NCBI GenBank assembly: GCA_913063495.1
Contig: CAJXXT010000031.1
Location: 1 to 36,846 of the forward strand
Reading direction: 5' to 3'
DNA length: 36,846 nucleotides
From: an uncultured Gammaproteobacteria bacterium
GTDB lineage: Bacteria; Pseudomonadota; Gammaproteobacteria; Pseudomonadales; Ketobacteraceae
Positions 24,397 through 32,075 of this stretch are shown one piece after another. A program made the position numbers and the translations under genes. Numbering within the stretch: position 1 is the first letter of the stretch; each line of letters starts with the position of its first letter. The notes beneath the pieces were generated by a model that worked only from the letters and a program-made list of their open reading frames with translations, was not told the origin of the DNA and searched no databases.

Positions 24397-24957
24397 CTAT
24401 ACGTCTTTCTCTTGCCACTCTTGCTTGGTGATTTTGTATAAAACATGCTCTGACAATAGATGGTCTTTTTCTATATCAGGGTGTTCAAAGTTTTGATGTG
24501 TATTACTAAAACCCAACCGCTGCATAACGGAACGCGAACGACGATTAGAAACCGTTGTAAACGATACCACCTCGTTTAGATTAAGTGTATTAAACGCATA
24601 AACCAACGACTCTTGTGCGGCTTCTATAGCATAGCCTTTACCCCAATGCTCTTTAAGCAATCGCCAACCAATTTCCACGCACGGAGAAAAGGGGAAATTG
24701 GGTTTGGGGATATGTAACCCTACAAGACCAATGAATTCACCAGATGATTTCAGTTCAACCGCCCAGAACCCCCACCCCCTCTCTGATATAAGGGATTTAC
24801 ACTTTTCAGCCATAGCATTACTTTCTTCGAGACTTAATACAGCAGGGAAAAACTTCATTGTTTCTGGGTCTGAATTGAGTTCAGCGAAGGCCGATAAATC
24901 TTGATCAACCCATTGGCGAAGCAACAGGCGTTCTGTCTTAAGTTCAGATATGTTCAT
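24397..24957 (-). CDS. GNAT-family N-acetyltransferase (RimJ/RimL-like)
   Basis: A 186-residue acetyltransferase: LKTERLLLRQWVDQDLSAFAELNSD opens the RimJ/RimL-type fold and KEHWGKGYAIEAAQESLVYAF carries the acetyl-CoA loop (WGKGYAxEA). RSRSVMQRLGF closes it. These enzymes acetylate protein N-termini or small molecules. I use ATG 24957 (MNISELKTERL). The frame is open further upstream, and an ATG at 25017 would give MNRRNFIAGSSL, which resembles a twin-arginine signal but is not followed by a hydrophobic stretch. No strong ribosome site marks either start, so the 5' end is uncertain. It overlaps nothing and sits upstream of the two-TM gene on the same strand. Confidence 0.85.
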   Translation of the reverse strand: MNISELKTERLLLRQWVDQDLSAFAELNSDPETMKFFPAVLSLEESNAMAEKCKSLISERGWGFWAVELKSSGEFIGLVGLHIPKPNFPFSPCVEIGWRLLKEHWGKGYAIEAAQESLVYAFNTLNLNEVVSFTTVSNRRSRSVMQRLGFSNTHQNFEHPDIEKDHLLSEHVLYKITKQEWQEKDV

Positions 24958-25117
24958 ATTGGAAGCTTCTGCACCATGCCTTAAAGACGAACCTGCGATG
25001 AAATTTCTACGATTCATAATTAAAACGTCTATATAATGAGCCTTATCGTAAGCGCATTTTGATTCTACTGACGAGACCCTGAATAAATAATAACAACCCC
25101 TCAATTGGTAGCACGGA

Positions 25118-25540
25118 TTATGTGCAAGCACGTTGCCTATTACTATAATACAGTCCCGCTAGTGCAATCAGAGGAGGCAAGCCTTGTATGACTGCTGCAG
25201 GATATGCTGTTGTTGTAGATGCTAAAACGACACCAGCCCCTAAGGCAAATAAACACATATAACAAACAAGAACTGTGCCCTCTTGAATACGACCATATTT
25301 ATATAAGATAAGGCCAGCAACACCACCTAGAGCAACAAACAAATTATAGAAACCTTGGTTGTAGAATAGAACTTCTAGTATTTGAGCTTTATCGCTTAAG
25401 CTTATACCTTCTGGTGCATCAATTTTTGAAAGCACCCGTTCTGTTATATGAGGCTCTCCCCACAAAAAGCTTTCACCTACAAATACCAGTACGTGTATAG
25501 CAATTGTCATAATTGAAAATATTAATGCTACTAGATTCAT
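25118..25540 (-). CDS. DUF1304 family membrane protein
   Basis: A 140-residue inner-membrane protein with about four helices. LEVLFYNQGFYNLFVALGGVAGL and the later YPAAVIQGLPPLIALAGLYY-type segments match DUF1304. The N-terminal helix carries VFVGESFLWG, also typical. The role of the family is unknown. A very strong AAGGAGGTG sits just before the ATG. It starts 28 bases after the end of the upstream GNAT gene and is probably cotranscribed with it. Confidence 0.85.
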   Translation of the reverse strand: MNLVALIFSIMTIAIHVLVFVGESFLWGEPHITERVLSKIDAPEGISLSDKAQILEVLFYNQGFYNLFVALGGVAGLILYKYGRIQEGTVLVCYMCLFALGAGVVLASTTTAYPAAVIQGLPPLIALAGLYYSNRQRACT

Positions 25541-25568
25541 TTACTGCACCTCCTTTTTGCACATAACA

Positions 25569-26072
25569 CTACAGCTTACTTTTACGATATATATTAACGA
25601 ACTTATCATGGAATTTGGTTTTTTTAGAGACATTGAATCCGGATTTTTCTATTACTCTTATGGATGAGTAGTGCTCAGGCTCAATAATTGCGTAGATGCA
25701 CTCAAGACTCTCACTATTTAAGCCATAGTCGACTACCGAGCTAACAGCTTCCGTCGCAAAGCCTTTGTGCCAGTGATTTCTTGCAAGCCTATAACCAACG
25801 TGCACTTCCTCAATACCATCTATAAGCTCTTTACTGAGACCAGCAAACCCTATAAATGAACCATCATGCTTATTTCCCAATGCCCATGGCCCAATCCCAT
25901 GATCTACATAGGATGATTGACACCATTTAATAAACGCTAAGGTTTGAGGCTTGCTCATAGGACCATTAACAGAAAACTCCATTACTTTTTCATCAGCAAG
26001 CATTGCACATAAACTACTTAAATCAGATTCTGATATTTCCCTTATTATCAGTCGAGATGTTTCCAATATCAC
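25569..26072 (-). CDS. GNAT-family N-acetyltransferase
   Basis: A 167-residue RimJ/RimL-type acetyltransferase: LETSRLIIREISESDLSSLCAML opens the fold and RNHWHKGFATEAVSSVVDYGL carries the acetyl-CoA loop. SIRVIEKSGFNVS is the usual late helix and strand. GTG is the start codon (AGGA seven bases upstream), reading V/M-ILETSRLII. It begins 11 bases after the end of the upstream LysR gene, so it is probably in that gene's transcript together with DUF1304. The substrate is unknown. Confidence 0.87.
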   Translation of the reverse strand: MILETSRLIIREISESDLSSLCAMLADEKVMEFSVNGPMSKPQTLAFIKWCQSSYVDHGIGPWALGNKHDGSFIGFAGLSKELIDGIEEVHVGYRLARNHWHKGFATEAVSSVVDYGLNSESLECIYAIIEPEHYSSIRVIEKSGFNVSKKTKFHDKFVNIYRKSKL

Positions 26073-26083
26073 TGTGTCTATCC

Positions 26084-26974
26084 TTAAGCTCTTTTCTTCA
26101 ATGCTACACTCTCAGCCTGAAGTTCATTTCGAAGTAGTTTAATAAATTTCTGCACCTTGGCGGGTGGCCTTTTTGAAAAAAGGTGCATGTAGTGAACAGG
26201 CGCCGCAGAAACTTCACAAATTCTTGTTAAGCTTCCCCCAGCAACACTTGATGACACTGTCATGTCAGGAAGCCTCGCGACACCAACGCCCATTTTAGCC
26301 AAGCGAACAATATCGTAGAGTGAGTTGCAGCGAATTTTCGGGTTAACTCGCAATGTTTCTCCATTCGGTAATTCGTACCTGACTGGCACCCCTTGCCAAT
26401 CGTTAGTGATATGCCCCCAGCCACCAATTTCTGCTAGATCATCCGGGATCCCACCTTGAGCGACGATATATTCTGGGCTGGCATATAAACTTTCATAGAG
26501 CATTCCCAACTTGGAGACTTTTGCCGATTGCAGTGCCAAGTCGCCCACCCTAATAGCTATATCAACTTGTGACTCGATAAGATCCACTGGCGAATCGTCT
26601 GCGAGTAAACGTACTCCAATATCCGGATATAATTCTATAAATTTCGCAATAGCAGGATCGACAACTGACTTGCAAATGGCATGGGGAGCCGTCACTGAAA
26701 GCGTACCCGATGGCTTAGCTTTTATCGCTAACAACGCCTTATCGTATGTATCTCGAATATCCCGGCAATGGGCATAGAATTGTGTGCCCGCTTCCGTCAA
26801 GGAAAGCGACCGAGTGCTTCGATAAAGTAACCTTTCGCCAGTATCATTTTCCAAGCGCGATACCGCCTGGCTCACTGCCGATTTAGTTCTACCTAAACGT
26901 TCTGCTGCTGCGGTAAATGTACGCGCTTCTACCACAGCCAGAAACACCTGCATATCTTCTAAGCCTGGTTTCAT
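26084..26974 (-). CDS. LysR-family transcriptional regulator
   Basis: A 296-residue LysR regulator: helix-turn-helix MQVFLAVVEARTFTAAAERLGRT and KSAVSQAVSRLENDTGERLL, with RSTRSLSLTEAG after it, then an effector domain (GTLSVTAPHAICKSVVDPAI). This is the CrgA/DsdA-like large subgroup. It is divergent from a small NTF2-like gene 113 bases away, the usual arrangement for a LysR that controls its neighbour, and it is followed by GNAT and DUF1304 genes. No clear inverted repeat was found in the divergent region. Confidence 0.92.
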   Translation of the reverse strand: MKPGLEDMQVFLAVVEARTFTAAAERLGRTKSAVSQAVSRLENDTGERLLYRSTRSLSLTEAGTQFYAHCRDIRDTYDKALLAIKAKPSGTLSVTAPHAICKSVVDPAIAKFIELYPDIGVRLLADDSPVDLIESQVDIAIRVGDLALQSAKVSKLGMLYESLYASPEYIVAQGGIPDDLAEIGGWGHITNDWQGVPVRYELPNGETLRVNPKIRCNSLYDIVRLAKMGVGVARLPDMTVSSSVAGGSLTRICEVSAAPVHYMHLFSKRPPAKVQKFIKLLRNELQAESVALKKRA

Positions 26975-27087
26975 TGTTAATTTTTTCTTAACAGTAATTT
27001 AAACTAATTACTATATATCACAGTGCATGTACTGGTGCAATATAGCACTCGAAACCCGTATTTAATGATCGAATAGAGGAGTTTGAT

Positions 27088-27465
27088 ATGACTAACGCTT
27101 TGATTACTAGAACCCTTGAGGCCAGCAAGCAGTGGAAGACATTTTTTAACCAGGGCAATGCAGCTGGGTGTGCATCGATGTATGAAGAAAATGCACAAAT
27201 GGTAGCCAAGCCATTTGGTGTATATAAAGGTCGCCAGCAAGTAGAGATATTTTGGCAAGATCTGATCGAAAATGGTTTTGCAGATGTGAACTACCTCGAC
27301 CCTAAAGTCGAGCCGATTGATGAAAATTCAACACTGTTGACTAGCCGCTGGACAATGAATAACGCACAAGGTGTCATCAGCCGTGAGTTATGGGTACTGC
27401 AAACCGACGGCTCAATGTTATTGCGCGAAGACCATTTCGAAGCCATAGACCCTGATGCTAAGTAA
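27088..27465 (+). CDS. NTF2-like / SnoaL-fold protein
   Basis: A 125-residue single-domain protein of the NTF2-like superfamily: a first helix (ITRTLEASKQWKTFFNQGN), then AGCASMYEENAQMVAKPFG and YKGRQQVEIFWQDLIENG, the typical helix-strand pattern of SnoaL/DUF4440 proteins, ending in LREDHFEAID. They can be enzymes (isomerases, cyclases) or binding domains; function unknown. GAGGAG eight bases before the ATG is a strong ribosome site. Divergent from the LysR gene. An exact 17-bp repeat begins eight bases after its stop codon and marks the edge of the iron locus. Confidence 0.82.
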   Translation: MTNALITRTLEASKQWKTFFNQGNAAGCASMYEENAQMVAKPFGVYKGRQQVEIFWQDLIENGFADVNYLDPKVEPIDENSTLLTSRWTMNNAQGVISRELWVLQTDGSMLLREDHFEAIDPDAK

Positions 27466-27472
27466 GAAGAAA

Positions 27473-27489
27473 GGTTTTGTCGCAAGCAG
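27473..27489 (+). repeat. Left copy of a 17-bp direct repeat flanking the iron locus
   Basis: GGTTTTGTCGCAAGCAG, identical and in the same orientation to 36360-36376. It lies in the 42-base space between the NTF2-like gene and the end of tonB, eight bases after the NTF2-like stop. The two copies enclose the whole iron uptake locus. Confidence 0.8.
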
Positions 27490-27507
27490 CTGTACCTGAT
27501 AGCCACA

Positions 27508-28293
27508 TTATCTTAAAAAGAATTCCACGGGCACTACAAATTCTACCGTGTCACCCTCTACTTCGGTCGGAGGAGGAGGCAAAGGCTGAGCACGAGCAAT
27601 CATGGCCAGCGCTTCTTTGTTTAACGCCTCGTGTTTACAGGACTTATCTAAGCGATAATTCACTAGGGTTCCGTCACGGTTGATCTTTACGCGAACGTAG
27701 ACAACACCCTCTTCTCGATTACGCCGTGCTTCACGCGGGTAGCGCTTGTGGTTTTCGAGGTGCCCCAGCAATACTGACTGCCACGTTGCAGGCGCTTGTG
27801 ACGCTGCCAGAGATACTGCTCCTTCCATCGGGGCCGCCGCGACATCATCTGCTGGCGCTTCAATCGCTGGAGGGGCTTTGTCTTCTTGTACCACTTGCTT
27901 TTCTACAGGCTCCAACTCGACTTCCTCTTCAATCGGTTTGGGCTCTGGAGGCAAAACCGCTTCAGCGTCTTTAATCGCGGGTAACTCCGGCAGCGGTTCA
28001 CGTTCTTGCTCGGGGATGGAATCAGCCGGCGCAGGCGGCATTTCCTTTTGCTCTGGGCCGGAAGTGGCGACATGGGGTGGCGTTTTAGGGGCAACTGGCA
28101 TAGGGGCTAAATCCACCATCATTGCTGCCATGGGTTGTGCGGGGGCAGGAACACTATTCGTATACCAGTTCAACACCACAAACACGGCACAGGTATACAC
28201 ACCCACTACAAAAGCGAAGGAACTGCCCCAGCGTAGAGCAGCATTATGTAATATGTAATAACGAGCTGATAAAACATAGCTTGCTGATTTCAT
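27508..28293 (-). CDS. tonB: TonB energy-transducing protein
   Basis: A 261-residue protein: an N-terminal membrane anchor at about 24-45 (SSFAFVVGVYTCAVFVVLNW), a long Pro/Glu-rich periplasmic spacer (about 75-165: PEPKPIEEEVELEPVE and similar), and the C-terminal TonB domain with YPREARRNREEGVVYVRVKINRDG and the final VEFVVPVEFFLR. It couples the proton gradient harvested by ExbBD to outer-membrane receptors. Its ATG overlaps the exbD stop (TAATG), so the two are translationally coupled. Last gene of the operon; it ends beside the left 17-bp repeat. Confidence 0.93.
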   Translation of the reverse strand: MKSASYVLSARYYILHNAALRWGSSFAFVVGVYTCAVFVVLNWYTNSVPAPAQPMAAMMVDLAPMPVAPKTPPHVATSGPEQKEMPPAPADSIPEQEREPLPELPAIKDAEAVLPPEPKPIEEEVELEPVEKQVVQEDKAPPAIEAPADDVAAAPMEGAVSLAASQAPATWQSVLLGHLENHKRYPREARRNREEGVVYVRVKINRDGTLVNYRLDKSCKHEALNKEALAMIARAQPLPPPPTEVEGDTVEFVVPVEFFLR

Positions 28294-28742
28294 TATAACG
28301 CCGCACCCTTTGCTTCAGTTTGTTCCATGCCCACCAGAGCAATTTTCAAATAACCCGCCGCACGAAGATCATTCATCACGGCCATTAAATCACTGTAATC
28401 TACCGTTTTATCAGCGCGTAAGAACAAGCGTTTATCAGGGTTATTGCCTGTCGCCTGATCCAGTTGGTTTTTTAGTTGGCTTCTAGTAATCGCGTTATCA
28501 CCCAGTGCCAGGCTCAGATCCTGCTTAATGGTTAAGAATATTGGCCTATCAGGACGAACTTGTTTTTCAGCACTGGAGGCAGGTAGGTCTACTTGAATAT
28601 CCACGGTTGCCAAGGGGGCTGCCACCATAAAAATAATCAGTAACACCAGCATGACGTCAATAAACGGGGTAACGTTTATTTCGTGGGCTTCGGCCAGTTC
28701 GTTATCACCAATATGGCCATCGGTATTGAGTTGAAAGGCCAT
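28293..28742 (-). CDS. exbD: ExbD/TolR-family proton-channel subunit
   Basis: A 149-residue protein with one membrane helix at about 27-46, INVTPFIDVMLVLLIIFMVAAPL, containing the conserved Asp (D29) that carries protons. The rest is a periplasmic domain with the typical VDLPAS and DKRLFLRADKTVDYSDLM blocks. With ExbB it forms the motor for TonB. It starts three bases after the exbB stop and its stop overlaps the tonB start. Confidence 0.94.
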   Translation of the reverse strand: MAFQLNTDGHIGDNELAEAHEINVTPFIDVMLVLLIIFMVAAPLATVDIQVDLPASSAEKQVRPDRPIFLTIKQDLSLALGDNAITRSQLKNQLDQATGNNPDKRLFLRADKTVDYSDLMAVMNDLRAAGYLKIALVGMEQTEAKGAAL

Positions 28743-28745
28743 TAG

Positions 28746-29744
28746 TTATGGTGCCTGCTTACTTTTGTTTTCTGCGAGAGACTCAGTCGATGAACTCACT
28801 ACGCGAAGCATTGTGCCTCTATCAAGGTCGCGAGAGAGCAAGCGCATGATGCCTGCTGAACTATCAGACACCAGAGCCTTAGCCCCGGCAATCTGACGGG
28901 TAAAATGGTTATATATTACCACCGCAGGTATCGCTGCGACCAAGCCCAGTGCCGTCGCCAACAAGGCTTCGGCAATACCCGGTGCCACGACGGCAAGATT
29001 CGTGGTATTAGCCTGTGAAATACCAATAAAGCTGTTCATAATGCCCCACACGGTACCAAATAAACCGACAAAGGGTGCAACGGCACCAATGGTGGCAAGC
29101 AAACCGGTGCCTACCATCATGCGGCGAGTAGAGGCCACTTCAATACGTGACAAACTGGATATCACCCGTTCTTTGATGCCTTCTTTAATCGCCTCCTTGC
29201 CCTCTTCCTTTTTAAGCATATCTACCGACAACTGTAGCTCAGCTTCGGCAGCGTCAATCAGCTCGCGCCCAACCCCTCGAACACCCTCTGCATTGGCAAT
29301 ATCAGCTAACGCATGGGCGCGGTTTATTTTTCCCAGGTTATGCTTCAATAAACGTTTGAGTGCACCCAATTCCAGAGTCTTGGACACCAATACCGTCCAG
29401 GTTAATAATGACGCCAATGCCAAACCGATCATCACCGCTTTAACCACCCAATCCGCAGCTTTAAACATACCCCACGGCGAAAGATTGTGGGGCAATGTGG
29501 CTGACTCAGCCACCGAATCTGATGCTGGCGGTAGCACCAGCGAGGCCCCTGGGGCGATAGATGATGCTATTTCACTTTTAGCAAACTCATCAACATCACT
29601 GGCATTAACCAAGACTGCCGCCTTTTGCGGGGTCACAGCAAGCTGATTATCCTGCTGCGCCTGCACCGAAGAGGCATTCAAAACCAGCATCAACATAGCC
29701 AAACAACAGGGAAAATAAACACGCGCTAGAGATCTATCCATCAT
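28746..29744 (-). CDS. exbB: ExbB proton-channel protein (MotA/TolQ/ExbB family)
   Basis: A 332-residue inner-membrane protein. From ATG 29744 it has a signal peptide (LARVYFPCCLAMLMLVLNASSVQA) and a periplasmic extension before the three-helix ExbB core. Blocks are ASLLTWTVLVSKTLELGAL, GLLATIGAVAPFVGLFGTVWGIMNSF and APGIAEALLATALGLVAAIPAVVIY. The long N-terminal extension is common in ExbB of pseudomonads and relatives. AAAGGA six bases before ATG 29744 supports this start over an ATG ten codons earlier. Next to exbD (three-base gap). Confidence 0.93.
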   Translation of the reverse strand: MMDRSLARVYFPCCLAMLMLVLNASSVQAQQDNQLAVTPQKAAVLVNASDVDEFAKSEIASSIAPGASLVLPPASDSVAESATLPHNLSPWGMFKAADWVVKAVMIGLALASLLTWTVLVSKTLELGALKRLLKHNLGKINRAHALADIANAEGVRGVGRELIDAAEAELQLSVDMLKKEEGKEAIKEGIKERVISSLSRIEVASTRRMMVGTGLLATIGAVAPFVGLFGTVWGIMNSFIGISQANTTNLAVVAPGIAEALLATALGLVAAIPAVVIYNHFTRQIAGAKALVSDSSAGIMRLLSRDLDRGTMLRVVSSSTESLAENKSKQAP

Positions 29745-29784
29745 AATGATTCCTTTAGAATTCTGAGTTTTCATATTTAGTTAT

Positions 29785-30117
29785 TTATCGGGGGAATGAG
29801 CGCCTGGCTAGGGCAAGAATTAACATCAACAACCATTGTGGTCGGTAGGCGAGCAACAGCGAGGTCTGCAAGGCAGCGAGGGTAAGGATACCCGCCCACT
29901 GTACTATGCCAATAGCAACACTCAGACCAGCCATACAAAGCATCAAGGATATTGCCAGGCAACTAGCACCCGTCACTCGAAAAAACAGGCGTTGTGATTT
30001 ACCAAGCGGCCGCAGGGCCTGTACAGACCCAGATTGTATTTGCCTGTAATGACGCTTCATGGCCAGGCTTAAAAAAATAAATCCCGTGAAGGCCAGCGCA
30101 TAACTAAGAATAATCAT
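29785..30117 (-). CDS. DUF3325 family membrane protein
   Basis: A 110-residue inner-membrane protein with three or four helices, starting MIILSYALAFTGFIFLSLAMKRH, the typical DUF3325 N-terminus (x-L-x-x-G-F-x-x-LxLAMxRHxxQ). It is found between PepSY and DUF3649 or TonB genes in siderophore loci of proteobacteria; its role is not known. Its start overlaps the end of the PepSY gene by 14 bases, so it is translated with it. ExbB starts 40 bases further on. Confidence 0.85.
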   Translation of the reverse strand: MIILSYALAFTGFIFLSLAMKRHYRQIQSGSVQALRPLGKSQRLFFRVTGASCLAISLMLCMAGLSVAIGIVQWAGILTLAALQTSLLLAYRPQWLLMLILALARRSFPR

Positions 30118-31693
30118 GACGTTTCGTTCCCCATAATGTAGAACAAGCCCTAACCAGACTCCTGAGCCAGCCTCTAACGGACTGGTTCTGCAGGCGCATA
30201 GCCATCAAGGCAAACATAACACCAAGCAATAACATAGTGATGTCAACCCCCGCCATCACCCAATCCTGCTGGACGAACGAAACTCCCAGATGCCGCTCAC
30301 AGGTTAATCCGTTCAAAAACGGCAGCAAGCCATACAGTGCAGCCGCAACCCAACATAACTCTACCCATGCCCGCTTAACGGGACGCAAAACCGGATAGAT
30401 AAAACACAAACCCCAGCTGGTAAAAAGAGCCAACACTTCCATCTCGGCACGGCTCGAAAAATCAATCGCAAGCAAGCGATTTGCCCAAAAATATACAGCA
30501 ATGCCAATCGGTAAGCCGATTATGGTACCTATATTTAAGCGCTCTACCAGAGCCAGTCCTTTATGGGGTTTGTTGTTTCTTTGCGCATGAGCTCTGCGTT
30601 TGATTGTCCACAGAATCAATCCAGTGGCGATCATTCCGGTTCCAAGCAAACCCGATATAAAGTAAAGCCAGCGTAAAAAAGTTCCGGCAAACAGACCTTC
30701 ATGAATGTTCAGCATCACATCATAGAACAAACTGGGACCGCTCGGATTATCGCCTGCCTCATGCAACCATTCTCCGCTAACGCCGTCATAAGTGAGCTCT
30801 CGACCATCGGTTAGCCCAAATGGCTGCTGTTCATTGAATTCGACACGAGCATTGGCATCTCCCGGGTTATCGACATTGATATAGATTACCCGTTCCTGCC
30901 CCCAACGACTCTCTGCATCGGATAGCAACGTGGACAGTGGCAGCATTTTTACCGGCACAGCGGCTGCACTTAAGCCAGGATATTGATCATATACCTCATC
31001 AAAGAAAGCTTGCTCCCTGTCCTCTACATTGCCATAAGAGCCAGCAATGATCAGCGGCATAAAGGTAAATGCTAAAAACAGCAAGCCGCTATACGTAATC
31101 ATAAGATGAAAAGGCAAGGCTAATACGCTAAACACATTATGCAAATCGAGCCATGTACGTTGTTTTTTACCAGGACGAAAAGTAAAAAAATCTTTAAAAA
31201 TTCGCTTATGAATTATGATTGCACTAATCAGTGCTACCAGCATAAACATGGCACAAAGGCTCACCAACCATTCGGCCAAGGTGCTGGACATATAATGAAG
31301 GCGGTAATGCATACGATATAATTGTTGTCCACCACCGGTGTCGCGTACGCTAATAGGCTCACCTGTTATAGGGTGGAGAAATTCCAGGCCTTCTTCCTCA
31401 TCAATTTCCCAGTTGATTTCCAAAAACGGTCTGTTACGGTTAATTGGAAATTCAATATGCCACCACTGAGCGTTTGGCGCTATTTGATACAACCGCTGTT
31501 CGGCCAATTCAAGCATACGAGCTGAACGCTCAACTCCAATAGAAGGAGGGATTTCGGGTTGCATCCAACGGTCAATCTCGCTATCAAAATAGCCAACCGT
31601 GCCAGTAACAAAGATAAAATATAATATCCAGCCCACAGATAAACCAGCCCAGGTATGCAACCAACTCATGGACTGACGAAAGGTGTTTTTCAT
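30104..31693 (-). CDS. PepSY-associated TM helix domain protein (siderophore-iron reductase-like)
   Basis: A 529-residue inner-membrane protein with PepSY-TM helices: FRQSMSWLHTWAGLSVGWILYFIF with SEIDRWMQPE, then the LYRMHYRLHYMSSTLAEWLV block with conserved His pairs, FFTFRPGKKQRTWLDLHNVFSVLALPFHL, and a late part with IHEGLFAGTFLRWLYFISGLLG. Proteins of this design (PiuB/FoxB-like) reduce or release iron from siderophores after import; haem may bind the His pairs. The start at 31693 (ATGAAAAACACC) overlaps the DUF3649 stop in an ATGA arrangement. An ATG six bases earlier is possible. Confidence 0.88.
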   Translation of the reverse strand: MKNTFRQSMSWLHTWAGLSVGWILYFIFVTGTVGYFDSEIDRWMQPEIPPSIGVERSARMLELAEQRLYQIAPNAQWWHIEFPINRNRPFLEINWEIDEEEGLEFLHPITGEPISVRDTGGGQQLYRMHYRLHYMSSTLAEWLVSLCAMFMLVALISAIIIHKRIFKDFFTFRPGKKQRTWLDLHNVFSVLALPFHLMITYSGLLFLAFTFMPLIIAGSYGNVEDREQAFFDEVYDQYPGLSAAAVPVKMLPLSTLLSDAESRWGQERVIYINVDNPGDANARVEFNEQQPFGLTDGRELTYDGVSGEWLHEAGDNPSGPSLFYDVMLNIHEGLFAGTFLRWLYFISGLLGTGMIATGLILWTIKRRAHAQRNNKPHKGLALVERLNIGTIIGLPIGIAVYFWANRLLAIDFSSRAEMEVLALFTSWGLCFIYPVLRPVKRAWVELCWVAAALYGLLPFLNGLTCERHLGVSFVQQDWVMAGVDITMLLLGVMFALMAMRLQNQSVRGWLRSLVRACSTLWGTKRHDYS

Positions 31694-31968
31694 AACCATG
31701 CCTGGGGATTTAAAATAAAAATTGTCACAGCACAACATGCTCCAGGAACCAGTAACCCAAGCCACGCTTTCCATACGGCACGAGCAGAAAACACCCACAA
31801 CACTGCTCCGGTAAAAATAAAGAAGCTGGCAAAAGTCGCAGTCATTACCGTATCCGCCCGGGAACCGGGAAGCCAATAAGAAAGTAAAATGGCCGCCACA
31901 TTGGCCAGCAGATAACCACCCACCAGGGCTGCTAAAACACGAGAAAAAATCCGAAAAAAAACGACCAT
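31690..31968 (-). CDS. DUF3649 family membrane protein
   Basis: A 92-residue inner-membrane protein with two or three helices. LAALVGGYLLANVAAILLSYWLP and FASFFIFTGAVLWVFSARAVWKAWLGL match DUF3649 (often in siderophore loci before PepSY). First gene of the ExbB/D/TonB-side operon and coupled to the PepSY gene by a 4-base ATGA overlap. No good ribosome site was seen before the ATG at 31968. Function is unknown. Confidence 0.82.
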   Translation of the reverse strand: MVVFFRIFSRVLAALVGGYLLANVAAILLSYWLPGSRADTVMTATFASFFIFTGAVLWVFSARAVWKAWLGLLVPGACCAVTIFILNPQAWL

Positions 31969-32016
31969 ATAGTTAATACTATTAAGTGATAAAAATAAGA
32001 TTCTAAGTAAAACAAT

Positions 32017-32057
32017 AAAAAAAGCATGGCAGAAGAAGAGCCTATCGCCCTCTTCTG
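32017..32057 (-). terminator. Rho-independent terminator after the receptor gene
   Basis: On the minus strand the hairpin CAGAAGAGGGC and GCTCTTCTTCTG around a short loop (32057-32030) is followed by a run of seven T (32023-32017). It ends the receptor transcript before the DUF3649-PepSY-DUF3325-exbBD-tonB operon, so the two must have separate promoters. Confidence 0.8.
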
Positions 32058-32075
32058 ACCAGGTGCAATCAAGAA

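Noticed and set aside
27746-28258. Ser/Gly-rich frame of 170 codons on the plus strand inside tonB
   Set aside because: It is the mirror of the Pro/Glu-rich TonB spacer, which gives long open frames by composition.
29002-29646. Open frame of 214 codons on the plus strand inside exbB
   Set aside because: Antisense to clear ExbB; it lies in the other frame of conserved helices and has no family features.
31969-32016. ATAGT/ACTAT repeat and AT-rich stretch as a second Fur box before DUF3649
   Set aside because: The match to the Fur consensus is poor; AT-richness alone explains it.
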